32,396 nucleotides of DNA from Glaciecola sp. UBA2563 (lineage in GTDB: Bacteria; Pseudomonadota; Gammaproteobacteria; Enterobacterales; Alteromonadaceae). The stretch covers positions 1 through 32,396 of the forward strand of contig DDLV01000084.1 of assembly GCA_002340325.1 (NCBI GenBank), given 5' to 3'. The notes under the pieces are model-generated. The model did not search any database, had not been told where the DNA came from, and saw only the letters and a program-made list of their open reading frames with translations. Shown here piece by piece: positions 1 to 7,927 of the stretch. How positions within the stretch are numbered: the first letter of the stretch is position 1; the number at the start of each line of letters is the position of its first letter. The position numbers and the translations under genes are program-made.

Positions 1-75
1 AATGTCTTAATCCTATAATTAATCGCAAGAAGCACACCTCAACAACAATCAACGGGAACATAGCCATAAATTTTA

Positions 76-666
76 ATGAATGAGTTTTCTGGTTTTAGCC
101 AAAAAATTGCAGATGACATTATTCGTTTGGCTCAAAAAGGCGATGTCAAAGCGATGGAAGTTATTTACGACACATATGCTGACGCTTGCTTTAGCTTGGC
201 TATGCGAATTTTAAGCGATCCTGTTAGGGCCGAAGATGTTGTGCAAAACAGCTTTATTAAGGCCATGCAGAACATAAGTCGTTTTGAGTTCACGGGCGTT
301 TTTGCTGGTTGGCTGCGCCAGATAACAGTAAATGAAACACTTTTGATGACGCGAACGCATAACAAACAGCGTAATTTTGAGCTGACTGAGAATGCGGATA
401 GTCGCGGTGACCACTTTAACCATGAAGACACTAATCATTATTTCGATACAAATTGGTGGGAGGCGAGTAGCGATTTGGCTAGTCTCACACGACAGTTGCC
501 ACTCGAGGCGCGCACAGTACTGTTTTTGCATGAAATAGAAGGATATTCACACAAAGAAATAGCGGACTTGCTTGATAAAACAGAGAGCTATTCAAAACAG
601 ACGTTGTCTCGTGCCTTGAAGAAGTTAAAAAAGAGCAGTCAAAAAGAAGGGACTGATCGTGGCTGA
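76..666 (+). CDS. ECF-type sigma-70 family RNA polymerase sigma factor
   Basis: The 196-residue protein has the two-domain layout of an extracytoplasmic-function sigma factor. Region 2 lies at about residues 22-95 and contains the VRAEDVVQNSFIKA stretch that contacts the -10 element and core enzyme. Region 4 lies at about 138-188 with a helix-turn-helix around GYSHKEIADLL. Length is normal for the group. It should direct RNA polymerase to a small regulon, usually its own operon, and be held inactive by the membrane protein encoded next. Its stop codon overlaps the start of that gene by 8 bases, so the two are translationally coupled. The ATG at 76 is the first in frame and has only a weak purine-rich stretch upstream. 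The signal it answers to cannot be read from the sequence. Confidence 0.9.
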   Translation: MNEFSGFSQKIADDIIRLAQKGDVKAMEVIYDTYADACFSLAMRILSDPVRAEDVVQNSFIKAMQNISRFEFTGVFAGWLRQITVNETLLMTRTHNKQRNFELTENADSRGDHFNHEDTNHYFDTNWWEASSDLASLTRQLPLEARTVLFLHEIEGYSHKEIADLLDKTESYSKQTLSRALKKLKKSSQKEGTDRG

Positions 667-1213
667 AAAGAAAACACCATTGGAACGAAGACGAGCATTT
701 CGTCATGACCTCGCTACGGAAACTCAGTGCAAGATGCCCGCAGGTGGATGGTCAGCTATCAAAGAGAAGGTTGACACTGTGGCTGTTGAAAACGATCAGG
801 AAGCAGGGGTTGTTAACTTCCAATTAAAACGCAAGGTCAGGCATCTTCAGTACGCAGTGATTGGAATAGCGGCAGCCCTGCTAGTTGTGGTTCTTATGCC
901 GTTTTCTTTGGTGAATCGTGAGTATAAGGATGACGAAAACAAGTCAACGTTATTGGCGCTTGTTGATGAGAACCGTGTATTACAAGAAAGTTTGGATATT
1001 TTTAACGAAACATCATTCAGATGGCAGCCAAGTAACATGAAAATGATATCTGCGTTACAAGATATTGATTTGCAAATTCAACAGGCATATCTGAATAACG
1101 CGTCAACTGAGCAGAAAATTTTACTGTGGCGGAAGAGAAAGCAGCTGCTAATTGGTGCCTATGAAGCGAGTCGATTAGATGACACAAAAAGGCAGAAGGT
1201 TATTGTTATCTGA
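659..1213 (+). CDS. Membrane anti-sigma-like protein
   Basis: This 184-residue protein starts at a GTG inside the end of the sigma factor gene. It has a soluble N-terminus of about 60 residues, one membrane helix at about 64-84 (YAVIGIAAALLVVVLMPFSLV) and a periplasmic part rich in predicted helix (residues 95-180). This N-in single-pass layout and the coupling to an ECF sigma gene fit an anti-sigma factor that holds the sigma factor at the membrane. I do not see a clear zinc-finger (HxxxCxxC) anti-sigma motif, so the call rests on context and topology. A non-regulatory membrane protein remains possible. Confidence 0.65.
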   Translation: MAEKKTPLERRRAFRHDLATETQCKMPAGGWSAIKEKVDTVAVENDQEAGVVNFQLKRKVRHLQYAVIGIAAALLVVVLMPFSLVNREYKDDENKSTLLALVDENRVLQESLDIFNETSFRWQPSNMKMISALQDIDLQIQQAYLNNASTEQKILLWRKRKQLLIGAYEASRLDDTKRQKVIVI

Positions 1214-1252
1214 GGCAAAGGCACGTGGGTTTTTTGAGAATTAGAGAGGATT

Positions 1253-2221
1253 ATGATGAGTAAAGATAAAAGGCTTACACCAATAATACATTCGGTGTCG
1301 AAGGTAATCTCACCACTTTTACTGATGTCCGCGTTTGTAACGTCTAGTGTTGGTTCTACAAATGCAATGACAGCAGAGTCGCAAAAGTTGATTGATGAAA
1401 TGGTTGTTAACGTTGAAAAAACAATGAATATCGTCAGCGTGATTGAGTCGAACGCGGGCAATAACATCGGTGATTTGCATGTGCTATTGTCAATACCTGC
1501 GAGAATGTCAGCAAGCGTAGGAATGGTGTTAGATATCAATGATGATGATGGCTACCGGGTGTTGTCGACATCACCAAGAGGGTTTGCAAGTACCGTAGGA
1601 TTAAATGCTGAGGATACCTTGGTTGCGATTAATGGCATGGACACTAAAACGGATAATCGCAGAGATGCATTCACCGTGCTAGAGAATGCAATAGCGGGAG
1701 ATACGTTGCGTTTCGATGTAATGCGCGAGAATTCGATGTTGCAACTTGAAGGAGAACTAGAGGGAGTATACACCCCTCAGATAAAGATAGAACTTGGTGG
1801 CAAAGAGGATGCCGTTACAGATACATCATCACCGACAGTTAAATCAGAACAAGCAACTAAAGTGGATGATGATGCGTGTGGTCAAGTGTCGACATTTTTT
1901 AAACCGCCAAGGACGCGCGACCTCTATAGCGTATATGTCTCCGAAATAAATGATGACAATGTGCTGCGCAGCAGAACGACATTTAAGCTTGCGCCTGGCA
2001 AGCACAAAATCGATGTCCATGAGCTTATCGACAGTACGCGCTTTACAAGGCGCTCTATGGCAATACAACGCGCGAAACCCATCACCATTGATGTCGAGGA
2101 AAATGTTGTTTACTACCTCGCAGCGAGGTTTATTCCAGAAAATCGACAAAAACAGCGTAAAGGCGAATACTGGGAGCCTGTTGTTTGGAAAACAACAGAA
2201 GACAGAGCGTGTTCATTGTAA
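1253..2221 (+). CDS. Secreted PDZ-domain protein
   Basis: The 322-residue protein begins with a cleavable-looking signal peptide (hydrophobic core LLLMSAFVTSSVGS, about residues 20-37). A PDZ domain follows at about 83-165, with the carboxylate-binding region near SVGMVLDI and the typical GFASTVGLNAEDTLVAINGM segment. The last third (about 210-320) is a beta-rich domain with LAPGKHKIDVHEL, resembling periplasmic domains that present a peptide or lipid ligand. No serine protease triad is seen, so this is a binding rather than a cutting PDZ protein. It lies 39 bp after the anti-sigma-like gene behind a good ribosome site (AGAGAGGA). It is probably the third member of that operon and may sense envelope state for it. 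Confidence 0.75.
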   Translation: MMSKDKRLTPIIHSVSKVISPLLLMSAFVTSSVGSTNAMTAESQKLIDEMVVNVEKTMNIVSVIESNAGNNIGDLHVLLSIPARMSASVGMVLDINDDDGYRVLSTSPRGFASTVGLNAEDTLVAINGMDTKTDNRRDAFTVLENAIAGDTLRFDVMRENSMLQLEGELEGVYTPQIKIELGGKEDAVTDTSSPTVKSEQATKVDDDACGQVSTFFKPPRTRDLYSVYVSEINDDNVLRSRTTFKLAPGKHKIDVHELIDSTRFTRRSMAIQRAKPITIDVEENVVYYLAARFIPENRQKQRKGEYWEPVVWKTTEDRACSL

Positions 2222-2260
2222 ATGCAGCGTAATTAGCACCTTGCATATCGTTTTAAGTAA

Positions 2261-2378
2261 GCCAGACAATCATAGCGGGTACAGTTTTTAAAGTCGCTGT
2301 AAACCCGTCCATGGGCGCTCCAAAAAATCATCCATAATTTTTAGGCTTTAAAAACTGTACCCGCTATGATTGCCTGGC
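2261..2378 (+). repeat. MITE-like inverted-repeat element
   Basis: Two 35-base arms (2261-2295 and 2344-2378) are reverse complements with 33 of 35 positions matching. They are separated by 48 bases that hold the small palindrome CCCGTCCATGGGCG. There is no ORF inside. The size (118 bp), terminal inverted arms and intergenic position fit a non-autonomous mobile element or an interspersed palindromic repeat. It could also act as a bidirectional terminator for the PDZ gene. I see no certain target-site duplication. Confidence 0.7.
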
Positions 2379-2409
2379 CAAGGGCTAACGTTACAAAAAG
2401 GATTGTTTC

Positions 2410-3174
2410 ATGGCAAATGGAAAAAAGGTGTTTACCAAGACAGTATCTTTAGAAGGCGCAGTCTCAAGTGAAGTAGAAGGCCTTGGGGCGCTTTCGATCA
2501 TAGTCAACCAGCACGCTATTGAAGAAATCAACATTCCAGTCGTCAATGCTTACAGTGAATCATCAATAACATTGGAATACATCGATTGTGTGCAGCCAAG
2601 TCGAGCGCATTACGAGAGACTAGCTGAAGGATTGGCTAAGCTTCATTTGGTTAAACAATCAAACTTTGGATGGCATAGAAATAATTTTATTGGGGGTTCA
2701 ATTCAGGTTAATCAACTCACCGACAATTGGGGGAGATTTTTCGTTGAGAAGCGTCTCATGTATCAGGTTTCGTTACTTGCTGACGAAAGCATTCGCACAG
2801 AGTATCAGACGACGCTGGAGAACAACCAACGAAATATTGAAAGTTTTCTGAGTGCAACAACATCATCGCCAAGCCTAGTTCACGGTGACCTCTGGCAAGG
2901 AAATGCACTTTATAGTGGTCGAGACAAAGTGTGGCTGATTGATCCCGCAGTCTATTATGGCGATCGCGAAGTTGATATTGCTATGACTGAACTCTTTGGC
3001 GGATTTTCAAATGCGTTTTATCAACATTACCGAAATTATGCTGGGTTATCCGAACAATATCCGTTAAAAAAGCAGGTGTATAATCTCTATCACAACCTTA
3101 ACCACTTAAACTTATTCGGACGTTCTTATCAGTCGGCATGTGATAATGGTATGCAAACCCTAACGACCATTTAG
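2410..3174 (+). CDS. Fructosamine kinase family protein, N-terminally truncated
   Basis: The protein matches the fructosamine/ketosamine-3-kinase family (E. coli YniA type), which removes sugar adducts from glycated amines by ATP-dependent phosphorylation. The phosphotransferase core is intact: the catalytic loop HGDLWQGN lies at about residues 158-165 and the metal-binding IDPAVYYGDREVDIAM at about 177-192. Family members are about 286-290 residues; this one is 254 and starts at the ANGKKVFTKT strand, so about 30 N-terminal residues with the ATP-binding hairpin are missing. In-frame similarity (RYKKDCF) continues upstream of the ATG to about 2389, stops at a TAA, and the inverted repeat ends at 2378. 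AAGGA provides a ribosome site for the ATG. It is probably translated, but activity is doubtful. Confidence 0.8.
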   Translation: MANGKKVFTKTVSLEGAVSSEVEGLGALSIIVNQHAIEEINIPVVNAYSESSITLEYIDCVQPSRAHYERLAEGLAKLHLVKQSNFGWHRNNFIGGSIQVNQLTDNWGRFFVEKRLMYQVSLLADESIRTEYQTTLENNQRNIESFLSATTSSPSLVHGDLWQGNALYSGRDKVWLIDPAVYYGDREVDIAMTELFGGFSNAFYQHYRNYAGLSEQYPLKKQVYNLYHNLNHLNLFGRSYQSACDNGMQTLTTI

Positions 3175-3322
3175 CGTGCATTTGCGATGCATGTGTTTAC
3201 ACAATTTCCTTACCTGATGTTTATTGGACTCCTCCTTTACGCCTTATATCAATTGCTAGGCGTTAAGTTTTTCTGTAACGTTCAATAAAGTAGGAAGGCC
3301 ATATAAACCGAATAAATATAAA

Positions 3323-3583
3323 ATGAAAAAGTTTAAACAAGAGAAGGCACTGCTAAAAAAAGCATTAGTAGTCGGCGAAACGTACGCAAAAAAACGTGGC
3401 TATCAAACATTTACGAATACAACGTCTGCAGACGATAAAGTTGAAGCAATTTACCGCTTGTTAGTGAATGACAAACTCATCATTCCTTTGGCGCATGATA
3501 AAGAAAACAGTCAAAACATGCGTCACAGATTGATTATGTGGATTGCAAATCAGTTACCAAAAGATCACGAACTGCTGACGTAA
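3323..3583 (+). CDS. DUF5062 family small protein
   Basis: This 86-residue soluble protein fits the DUF5062 family found in Vibrio, Shewanella and Alteromonas relatives. Recognisable traits are the basic N-terminus (MKKFKQEKALLKKAL), a central DDKVEAIYRLLVNDK and a C-terminal MRHRLIMWIANQLPKDH. Function is unknown. The length is the family norm, so the gene is intact. It is followed after one base by the TolB-like gene on the same strand, which suggests co-transcription. Confidence 0.75.
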   Translation: MKKFKQEKALLKKALVVGETYAKKRGYQTFTNTTSADDKVEAIYRLLVNDKLIIPLAHDKENSQNMRHRLIMWIANQLPKDHELLT

Positions 3584-3584
3584 C

Positions 3585-4115
3585 ATGTTTGAATCTGCAA
3601 TATTATGGGCAAAAGAATACGGCGATGTTCTCGGTAGTATAGGTTTTCTATTTGCACTATCTACTGTGGTGATTACTAATGGTAGAGTCATCTATGATAG
3701 ATTTCGACTTCGTCGCCAACCCCAAAATATTCGCTTGCCAATGCCGGTATCAACCGCAGATTCAACATCTGAAACGCTGTTTTTAACACCGCAATATGGG
3801 GACAAACTCGCCATAGCAGTTTTGCCTTCCACTTTACTGGGGCATGTAGATGAAGACTTTTCGGTTGGCTTGGTGGAAGATATTATCGCAGACGTACAAA
3901 AAGAGGGGCTTGTTTGCCCTGATTTACGTTCTATAGCAATCTCTCAAAGTGAGCTATTAGAACCGCTAAAAGCAGCAAGAAAGATGGGCGTGCAATATCT
4001 ACTCAAAAGCAGTATACGATGCCAACAAAGTAAATATCGGGTTACAGCACAACTTGTAGATATCTCAGGCACGATTATTTGGTCTGATAGATATACCCCT
4101 AGAGGGCGAGGATAA
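3585..4115 (+). CDS. TolB-like N-terminal domain membrane protein (5' part of a split gene)
   Basis: This 176-residue product has one N-terminal membrane helix (about 14-34). A domain at about 80-170 follows (KLAIAVLPSTLL ... GVQYLLKSSIRC ... VTAQLVDISGTIIWSDRY) that matches the TolB-like/FlgO-like alpha-beta domain found in adenylate cyclase and TPR proteins. In that family WSDRY is followed by an acidic helix of the form D-x-x-x-x-Q-x-x-I-A. Here the frame ends in TPRGRG-stop instead. The next frame (+1) supplies LEGEDKMAIQENIANAIAK, exactly the expected continuation. A single extra C in the CCCC run at 4096-4099 would explain it. Read as one gene with the next entry, the product would be about 295 residues. 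Confidence 0.7.
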   Translation: MFESAILWAKEYGDVLGSIGFLFALSTVVITNGRVIYDRFRLRRQPQNIRLPMPVSTADSTSETLFLTPQYGDKLAIAVLPSTLLGHVDEDFSVGLVEDIIADVQKEGLVCPDLRSIAISQSELLEPLKAARKMGVQYLLKSSIRCQQSKYRVTAQLVDISGTIIWSDRYTPRGRG

Positions 4116-4116
4116 A

Positions 4117-4473
4117 ATGGCAATCCAAGAGAATATTGCAAACGCAATCGCAAAAGACACAGCACATTTTCTTCAGCCGTCTTCATCTTCTCTTGCAGTT
4201 GCAACGAATAATAGCATCGACGCAAATGATATAGCTAAGGCACCAAACAGTTCTGATAAAAGCCGGTTTATTGCGTTTCTACTCTGCTTTCCACCCATAG
4301 GTTTTTTTGGTATCCATAGGTTTTATGTTGGTCGTCCCAATACGGGTGTGCTTTACGTTTGCACATTGGGGCTAGTCCTATTTGGCTGGATTATCGACTT
4401 TATTCTTATCTTGTCTGGCTTATTCGCTGATGGCAAGGGAAAACCCATTCGCTTGTGGAGACCTAATTATTGA
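4117..4473 (+). CDS. TM2 domain protein (3' part of a split gene)
   Basis: The 118 residues start with the helix that should complete the upstream TolB-like domain (MAIQENIANAIAKD). A polar linker follows, then a TM2 domain at about 50-105: two membrane helices (IAFLLCFPPIGFFGIHRFYVG and VLYVCTLGLVLFGWIIDFILI) joined by the typical HRFYVGRPNTG turn. No ribosome site is evident for the ATG at 4117. The reading frame is open upstream of it back into the 3' end of the preceding gene. Most likely this is the C-terminal half of one frameshifted gene spanning 3585-4473. A true two-gene arrangement is less likely. Confidence 0.7.
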   Translation: MAIQENIANAIAKDTAHFLQPSSSSLAVATNNSIDANDIAKAPNSSDKSRFIAFLLCFPPIGFFGIHRFYVGRPNTGVLYVCTLGLVLFGWIIDFILILSGLFADGKGKPIRLWRPNY

Positions 4474-4485
4474 GGTCGCAGTTTC

Positions 4486-4502
4486 TAGAGCAACACGCTC
4501 TA
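4486..4502 (+). terminator. Hairpin between convergent genes
   Basis: TAGAGC-AACAC-GCTCTA forms a 6-bp stem with a 5-base loop between the TM2 gene and the convergent membrane protein gene. There is no T-run after it on either strand, so it is a weak terminator candidate only. Confidence 0.35.
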
Positions 4503-4525
4503 ATAACCTTGCCGCAAACTAAACA

Positions 4526-5254
4526 CTAAAGATCAGTCCTACACGGTTTTATAGTTTTCGCTCGGTCTGCTCTTACCGGGGCTTCAGTATATTTTCGTTT
4601 TGCCCAAGCGATACAAATCAAACCAATGACGCTCGGCGACGTCCACAAGAAAATCGAGTAAAGCTGGTTTTGGAATTCAGGTAACAACGACTGTCCTCCA
4701 AAGACCAAAAATGCGGTGTGCGCGGCAATGCCACCAACAAACATGTTCGCAATATGATCTTTGAGCCATTGTTTAGATTGAATTGTATATTCAGCTCTCA
4801 GCAGCGCAATAACATCTGAGATTGCGGTCAAGCCAAGGATGCCGAACACAATCATGACTATCGCCAGGCTACTTGAAGATGAAATACCAAATATCAATAA
4901 ACCTAATCCAGCAACTGCAAGCACTGCACTTGTGCATAAGTGTATAGTTTTGTACCGTGCGTTTAGTCCATGTTTACTGCTTAAACATGTTAACCCCAGC
5001 CACAAAGGACGCAACGTCAACAAACTGAGAAAACCTAGAAAGACGCCCATTGTATAGCGACCCGTGAATAGGTTTTCGATGCTAAGAATCAACGCACTTA
5101 GTGCGACAAGGGACATTGTATAGACGTACGTTTTACCTACTTTTCTGTGCGCGCTCCCGCCTTTCTTTACTGCGACGGGCACCCAAAAAAGGACTAAGGA
5201 AGTGAAACCACCTACGATATGTATGAAAAGTAATGAATCGATAATAAATTGCAT
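4526..5254 (-). CDS. DUF2306-like polytopic membrane protein
   Basis: The 242-residue protein is almost entirely hydrophobic, with about seven predicted membrane helices. The first covers residues 5-25 (LLFIHIVGGFTSLVLFWVPVAV) and is followed by the conserved GSAHRKVGKTYVY turn, typical of DUF2306 and related DoxX-like small membrane proteins. The C-terminus is short and charged. Function is unknown. It is a single gene, convergent with the TM2 gene and preceded by a 405-bp intergenic region. Confidence 0.65.
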   Translation of the reverse strand: MQFIIDSLLFIHIVGGFTSLVLFWVPVAVKKGGSAHRKVGKTYVYTMSLVALSALILSIENLFTGRYTMGVFLGFLSLLTLRPLWLGLTCLSSKHGLNARYKTIHLCTSAVLAVAGLGLLIFGISSSSSLAIVMIVFGILGLTAISDVIALLRAEYTIQSKQWLKDHIANMFVGGIAAHTAFLVFGGQSLLPEFQNQLYSIFLWTSPSVIGLICIAWAKRKYTEAPVRADRAKTIKPCRTDL

Positions 5255-5659
5255 AGATTACCTACTATTTTATTGTTACGTTGAACCAGAAAATCTGGTG
5301 CAGTTGTGAGACCTGTGTTTGTGTTACTGCAAGTAATGCTGTTCGATTGTGTATTTAAGCTAGCTGCGGCATGTTCACATGTAAAAGACGCTGTACCACG
5401 TCCCTGTTCGCTCGGGCTCGCGGGGTTCTCGACACGAAGTGGATGCGCTCGCACGCTTTTACATAAAAACATGCCTCCGCTTTGACGCCTAAATGCACAA
5501 GCGAACAGCATTAGTTCCGAAAGCAGTTATTAACCTTGCAATACAGACTAATAAGATTTTTTTAAAGTCGCAGCTGATTTGGGACGCATGACAACACTAC
5601 GTGACTAATAACATGCCTTGTGGGATGAATAACAAGGGTGGGATGAATGACAATCTGGC
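5255..5659. other. Intergenic region with a long palindromic element
   Basis: This 405-bp gap lies between the DUF2306-like gene and the LytTR gene. Its middle is the palindromic repeat described separately. The 143 bp to the right of that repeat is AT-rich and shows nothing I recognise. An open frame on the minus strand crosses the element, but its product is repetitive-looking and has no recognisable domain, so I do not call it a gene. Confidence 0.5.
5331..5516 (-). repeat. Imperfect long palindrome, MITE-like
   Basis: The outer arms 5331-5393 and 5451-5516 are imperfect reverse complements. The ends are AAGTAATGCTGTTCG on the left and CGAACAGCATTAGTT on the right. Matching continues inward through GTATTTAAG versus GCATTTAGG, the GCATG blocks, and ATGTAAAAG. 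The 57-base centre is GC-rich (CTCGGGCTCGCGGGG), unlike the flanks. Size, symmetry and composition suggest a non-autonomous mobile or interspersed repeat. It lacks the RYYYAAC/GTTRRRY ends of an integron attC site. Confidence 0.6.
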
Positions 5660-6553
5660 CTAAGTTTTCACTTCATTCATTGCCGCTTTGAATGAGACAA
5701 GATAACTGCGTGAAACTGGGATTTCCCTTCTTTGTGTTGCGTTTAATTGAAGTTTTAAGCCTTGCGCATTGCCGGTGATATTTATTACATGCCGCGGATT
5801 AACGATGAATGATCGATGGCATCTAACAAGCCCCGTGTTTCGAGTTTTTTCTGCCGCTCTTGACAGCGTAGAGCGGATTATTTGGTGGTCCATAGCATTT
5901 TGTGTGTCGTCATCTGCATGCTTAATTATGTAATGCACCATGAGGTAGTTTTGCATGGCCTCGATAAACAAGATGTCATCAGAATGCAGTTGCAACGTCT
6001 TTTCATTGTTAACGTCGAAGACGACAAGTTTATCTTCGGTGGGTGTAACTTCAGCGGATTCTTGTTTAAGAATTTCTTCAGCTTGTATTTGGTTTCGCTT
6101 TGCGGCATTGAGTTGGGTGAGCAATCCACCAACGACAATAGGCGTAATCCCGACCATAATGGTGTATTGAAGCATTCTGGGGAAATAGGAAATATCAAAA
6201 TTTTCCGGTACAGAAAGTACCAAATATCCGAAGTTTCCTACCGCGATCCAGCAAGTCATAAGTGATGTAAATATCAACCACTTCCACAATGTCCAGCTTG
6301 GCACATCCGTTTTGAGTTTGAGTATTGCAAAACAGAACCAATAATAAGAAACGCCAAATACAACAGTAATTAAACCGAAGATAAGCGATGAAATGGCAAT
6401 GCCCAACGGCATATTTTGCAAGCCAAAGGGATTGAATAAGAACAAAAAACCGGCGACAAAGAGTCCAACATAACAGACTTCGATTACCTTTTCTTTGCCG
6501 AAAGCAGACTCCGGAAAAGGGTCATTAAGTTTTGCTATTAGTGACTTGAGCAT
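5660..6553 (-). CDS. Membrane-bound LytTR-family transcriptional regulator
   Basis: With the ATG at 6553 the protein has 297 residues. Four predicted membrane helices occupy roughly residues 25-160. A short linker follows (AKRNQIQAEEILKQESAE), then a C-terminal LytTR DNA-binding domain of about 110 residues. LytTR signatures are DDILFIEAMQNYLMVHY, the central CHRSFIVNPRHV and the terminal REIPVSRSYLVSFK. There is no receiver domain, so this is a one-component membrane regulator in which the membrane part presumably senses the signal. The frame is open upstream to a TTG at 6616, but the ATG gives a more usual N-terminus. Target genes and ligand are unknown. The gene stands alone and diverges from the DUF1460 gene. 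Confidence 0.8.
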   Translation of the reverse strand: MLKSLIAKLNDPFPESAFGKEKVIEVCYVGLFVAGFLFLFNPFGLQNMPLGIAISSLIFGLITVVFGVSYYWFCFAILKLKTDVPSWTLWKWLIFTSLMTCWIAVGNFGYLVLSVPENFDISYFPRMLQYTIMVGITPIVVGGLLTQLNAAKRNQIQAEEILKQESAEVTPTEDKLVVFDVNNEKTLQLHSDDILFIEAMQNYLMVHYIIKHADDDTQNAMDHQIIRSTLSRAAEKTRNTGLVRCHRSFIVNPRHVINITGNAQGLKLQLNATQRREIPVSRSYLVSFKAAMNEVKT

Positions 6554-6848
6554 GCTATCAATGAAATAACGGTAACAGAGATAAGACAAGTTAAGGCCTG
6601 TATTTCTAAAATGCAAGATGAGGCCGTTAAAGTGCTATTCAAGTTTAGCCAAAAAATGAGTAGTACTATTTAACTGTCGCTAATCAGCCATGCTATGATT
6701 ATGCTTTTTCGATAGTCGATATAGCCAAGGTGAGAAAAAAACCTTACTGCCATGCGTCAATTAACACATCACAAAGAACAGGACCAACAATAATGAACAG
6801 CCAAATTGTTATGAGAATAGGTATTCTTAATAAAGTGAAGTCTTGTAT

Positions 6849-7793
6849 ATGCGAATAACCTCATTTTTATGCAGAGGCCTAGTTGTTTTGATGCTTGTAA
6901 CAACCTTTCAGAATGTGCATGCAGAAATTAACAGTAGCGACCAAGAATGGCTCCAAAAGCTTCCAAAATCTTGGACACTTACCGAAGACACGCTTGGCGA
7001 AGTATTACCCCTATTTCACAAGAAATATCCTGATTACGATGATCGACTGCGTGCGCTGTCAATGTGGAGATTGGGCACGCCATACAAAATATTTAACCTT
7101 GGCGAGGAACAAGCGCCTGATTTCGATCCAATTTTTCGGATGGACGTCTCGGATTGCACCAGCCATATCTTAACTACCCTTGCACTTGCTGAAAGTAAAA
7201 CATGGCAAGAGGCAAAAGCTACACTTATCGACATTCACTATAAAGGCGATGTAAGTTATGACAAGCAACCAACGTACAAAACACGATGGCACTATACAAC
7301 TGACCGCTTGCTGCATCATCCGATGACGCCAGACGTCACCGATGAATATATTGATTCTTCAAAGCTGACAACTGTTTCGGTGCATCTCAATCAAAAGCAG
7401 GATGGAAGTGAATTTCTTGACTTAAATTGGTCACTGCCAGTCAAAGTACGGTACATTCCCAATGCATATATAAATGCAGAATTGCTTGAAAGTTTACCCG
7501 ACATGATAGGCGTAGCATTTGTCAAAGCATCTTACTTTAAAATGGATGTAGTTATGGCTCATGAAGGCAAGATTCTGGATGGCAAATATTTATTACATGC
7601 TGGTCAGGTAGCGCAAAAGACAGTTAGGGAAGATTTTATGCGCTATTACTTCGGAGATAACCATTTCGGAGATAACAGTGTTGGCGATGAAAATTCTCCC
7701 AATAATGACATCAGCACAGAAAATCCAGCAAGATTCGATGGCATTATGCTGTATAGGTTATTACCCATAAGCGCATTTGCCGCGAATTCATAA
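6849..7793 (+). CDS. DUF1460 (amidase-like, NlpC/P60 fold) secreted protein
   Basis: The protein has a signal peptide (LCRGLVVLMLVTTFQNVHA) and a mature domain matching DUF1460, an N-acetylmuramoyl-L-alanine amidase-like cysteine hydrolase family. The likely nucleophile is the Cys in DVSDCTSHILTTLALAE, about residue 103, equivalent to the family's DCTTFVE motif. The family's LGTPY segment precedes it and the HYTTDRLL segment follows. It probably acts on cell-wall peptides in the periplasm. The reading frame is open 6 bases further to a TTG, but the ATG at 6849 is preferred. Near the C-terminus is a short in-frame tandem repeat, FGDNHFGDNSVGDEN, from a 15-bp unit starting at 7650. Nothing nearby suggests a partner. 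Confidence 0.75.
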   Translation: MRITSFLCRGLVVLMLVTTFQNVHAEINSSDQEWLQKLPKSWTLTEDTLGEVLPLFHKKYPDYDDRLRALSMWRLGTPYKIFNLGEEQAPDFDPIFRMDVSDCTSHILTTLALAESKTWQEAKATLIDIHYKGDVSYDKQPTYKTRWHYTTDRLLHHPMTPDVTDEYIDSSKLTTVSVHLNQKQDGSEFLDLNWSLPVKVRYIPNAYINAELLESLPDMIGVAFVKASYFKMDVVMAHEGKILDGKYLLHAGQVAQKTVREDFMRYYFGDNHFGDNSVGDENSPNNDISTENPARFDGIMLYRLLPISAFAANS

Positions 7794-7927
7794 TGCCGAT
7801 CTAAGCTGTTACAGAAAATTATAATGAAGTTATAAATCTTTAAAATTCAGAATGTTATTGAAAAAAACTTGCGAGGACTAAATTTTATAAAATACTTGAT
7901 GCATAGATAGTAAAAACAACTGGGAAT

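Noticed and set aside
4090..4120. Programmed ribosomal frameshift in the TolB-like/TM2 gene
   Set aside because: There is no stop codon, rare codon or slippery motif in the zero frame at the slip, and no clear upstream stimulator.
5212..5511. Open frame of 99 codons on the minus strand across the second palindromic element
   Set aside because: It overlaps the neighbouring gene start and the repeat arms, has no recognisable domain, and its composition follows the repeat.
5331..5516. Integron attC site
   Set aside because: The arms lack the conserved RYYYAAC and GTTRRRY core sites, and no cassette array or integrase is nearby.
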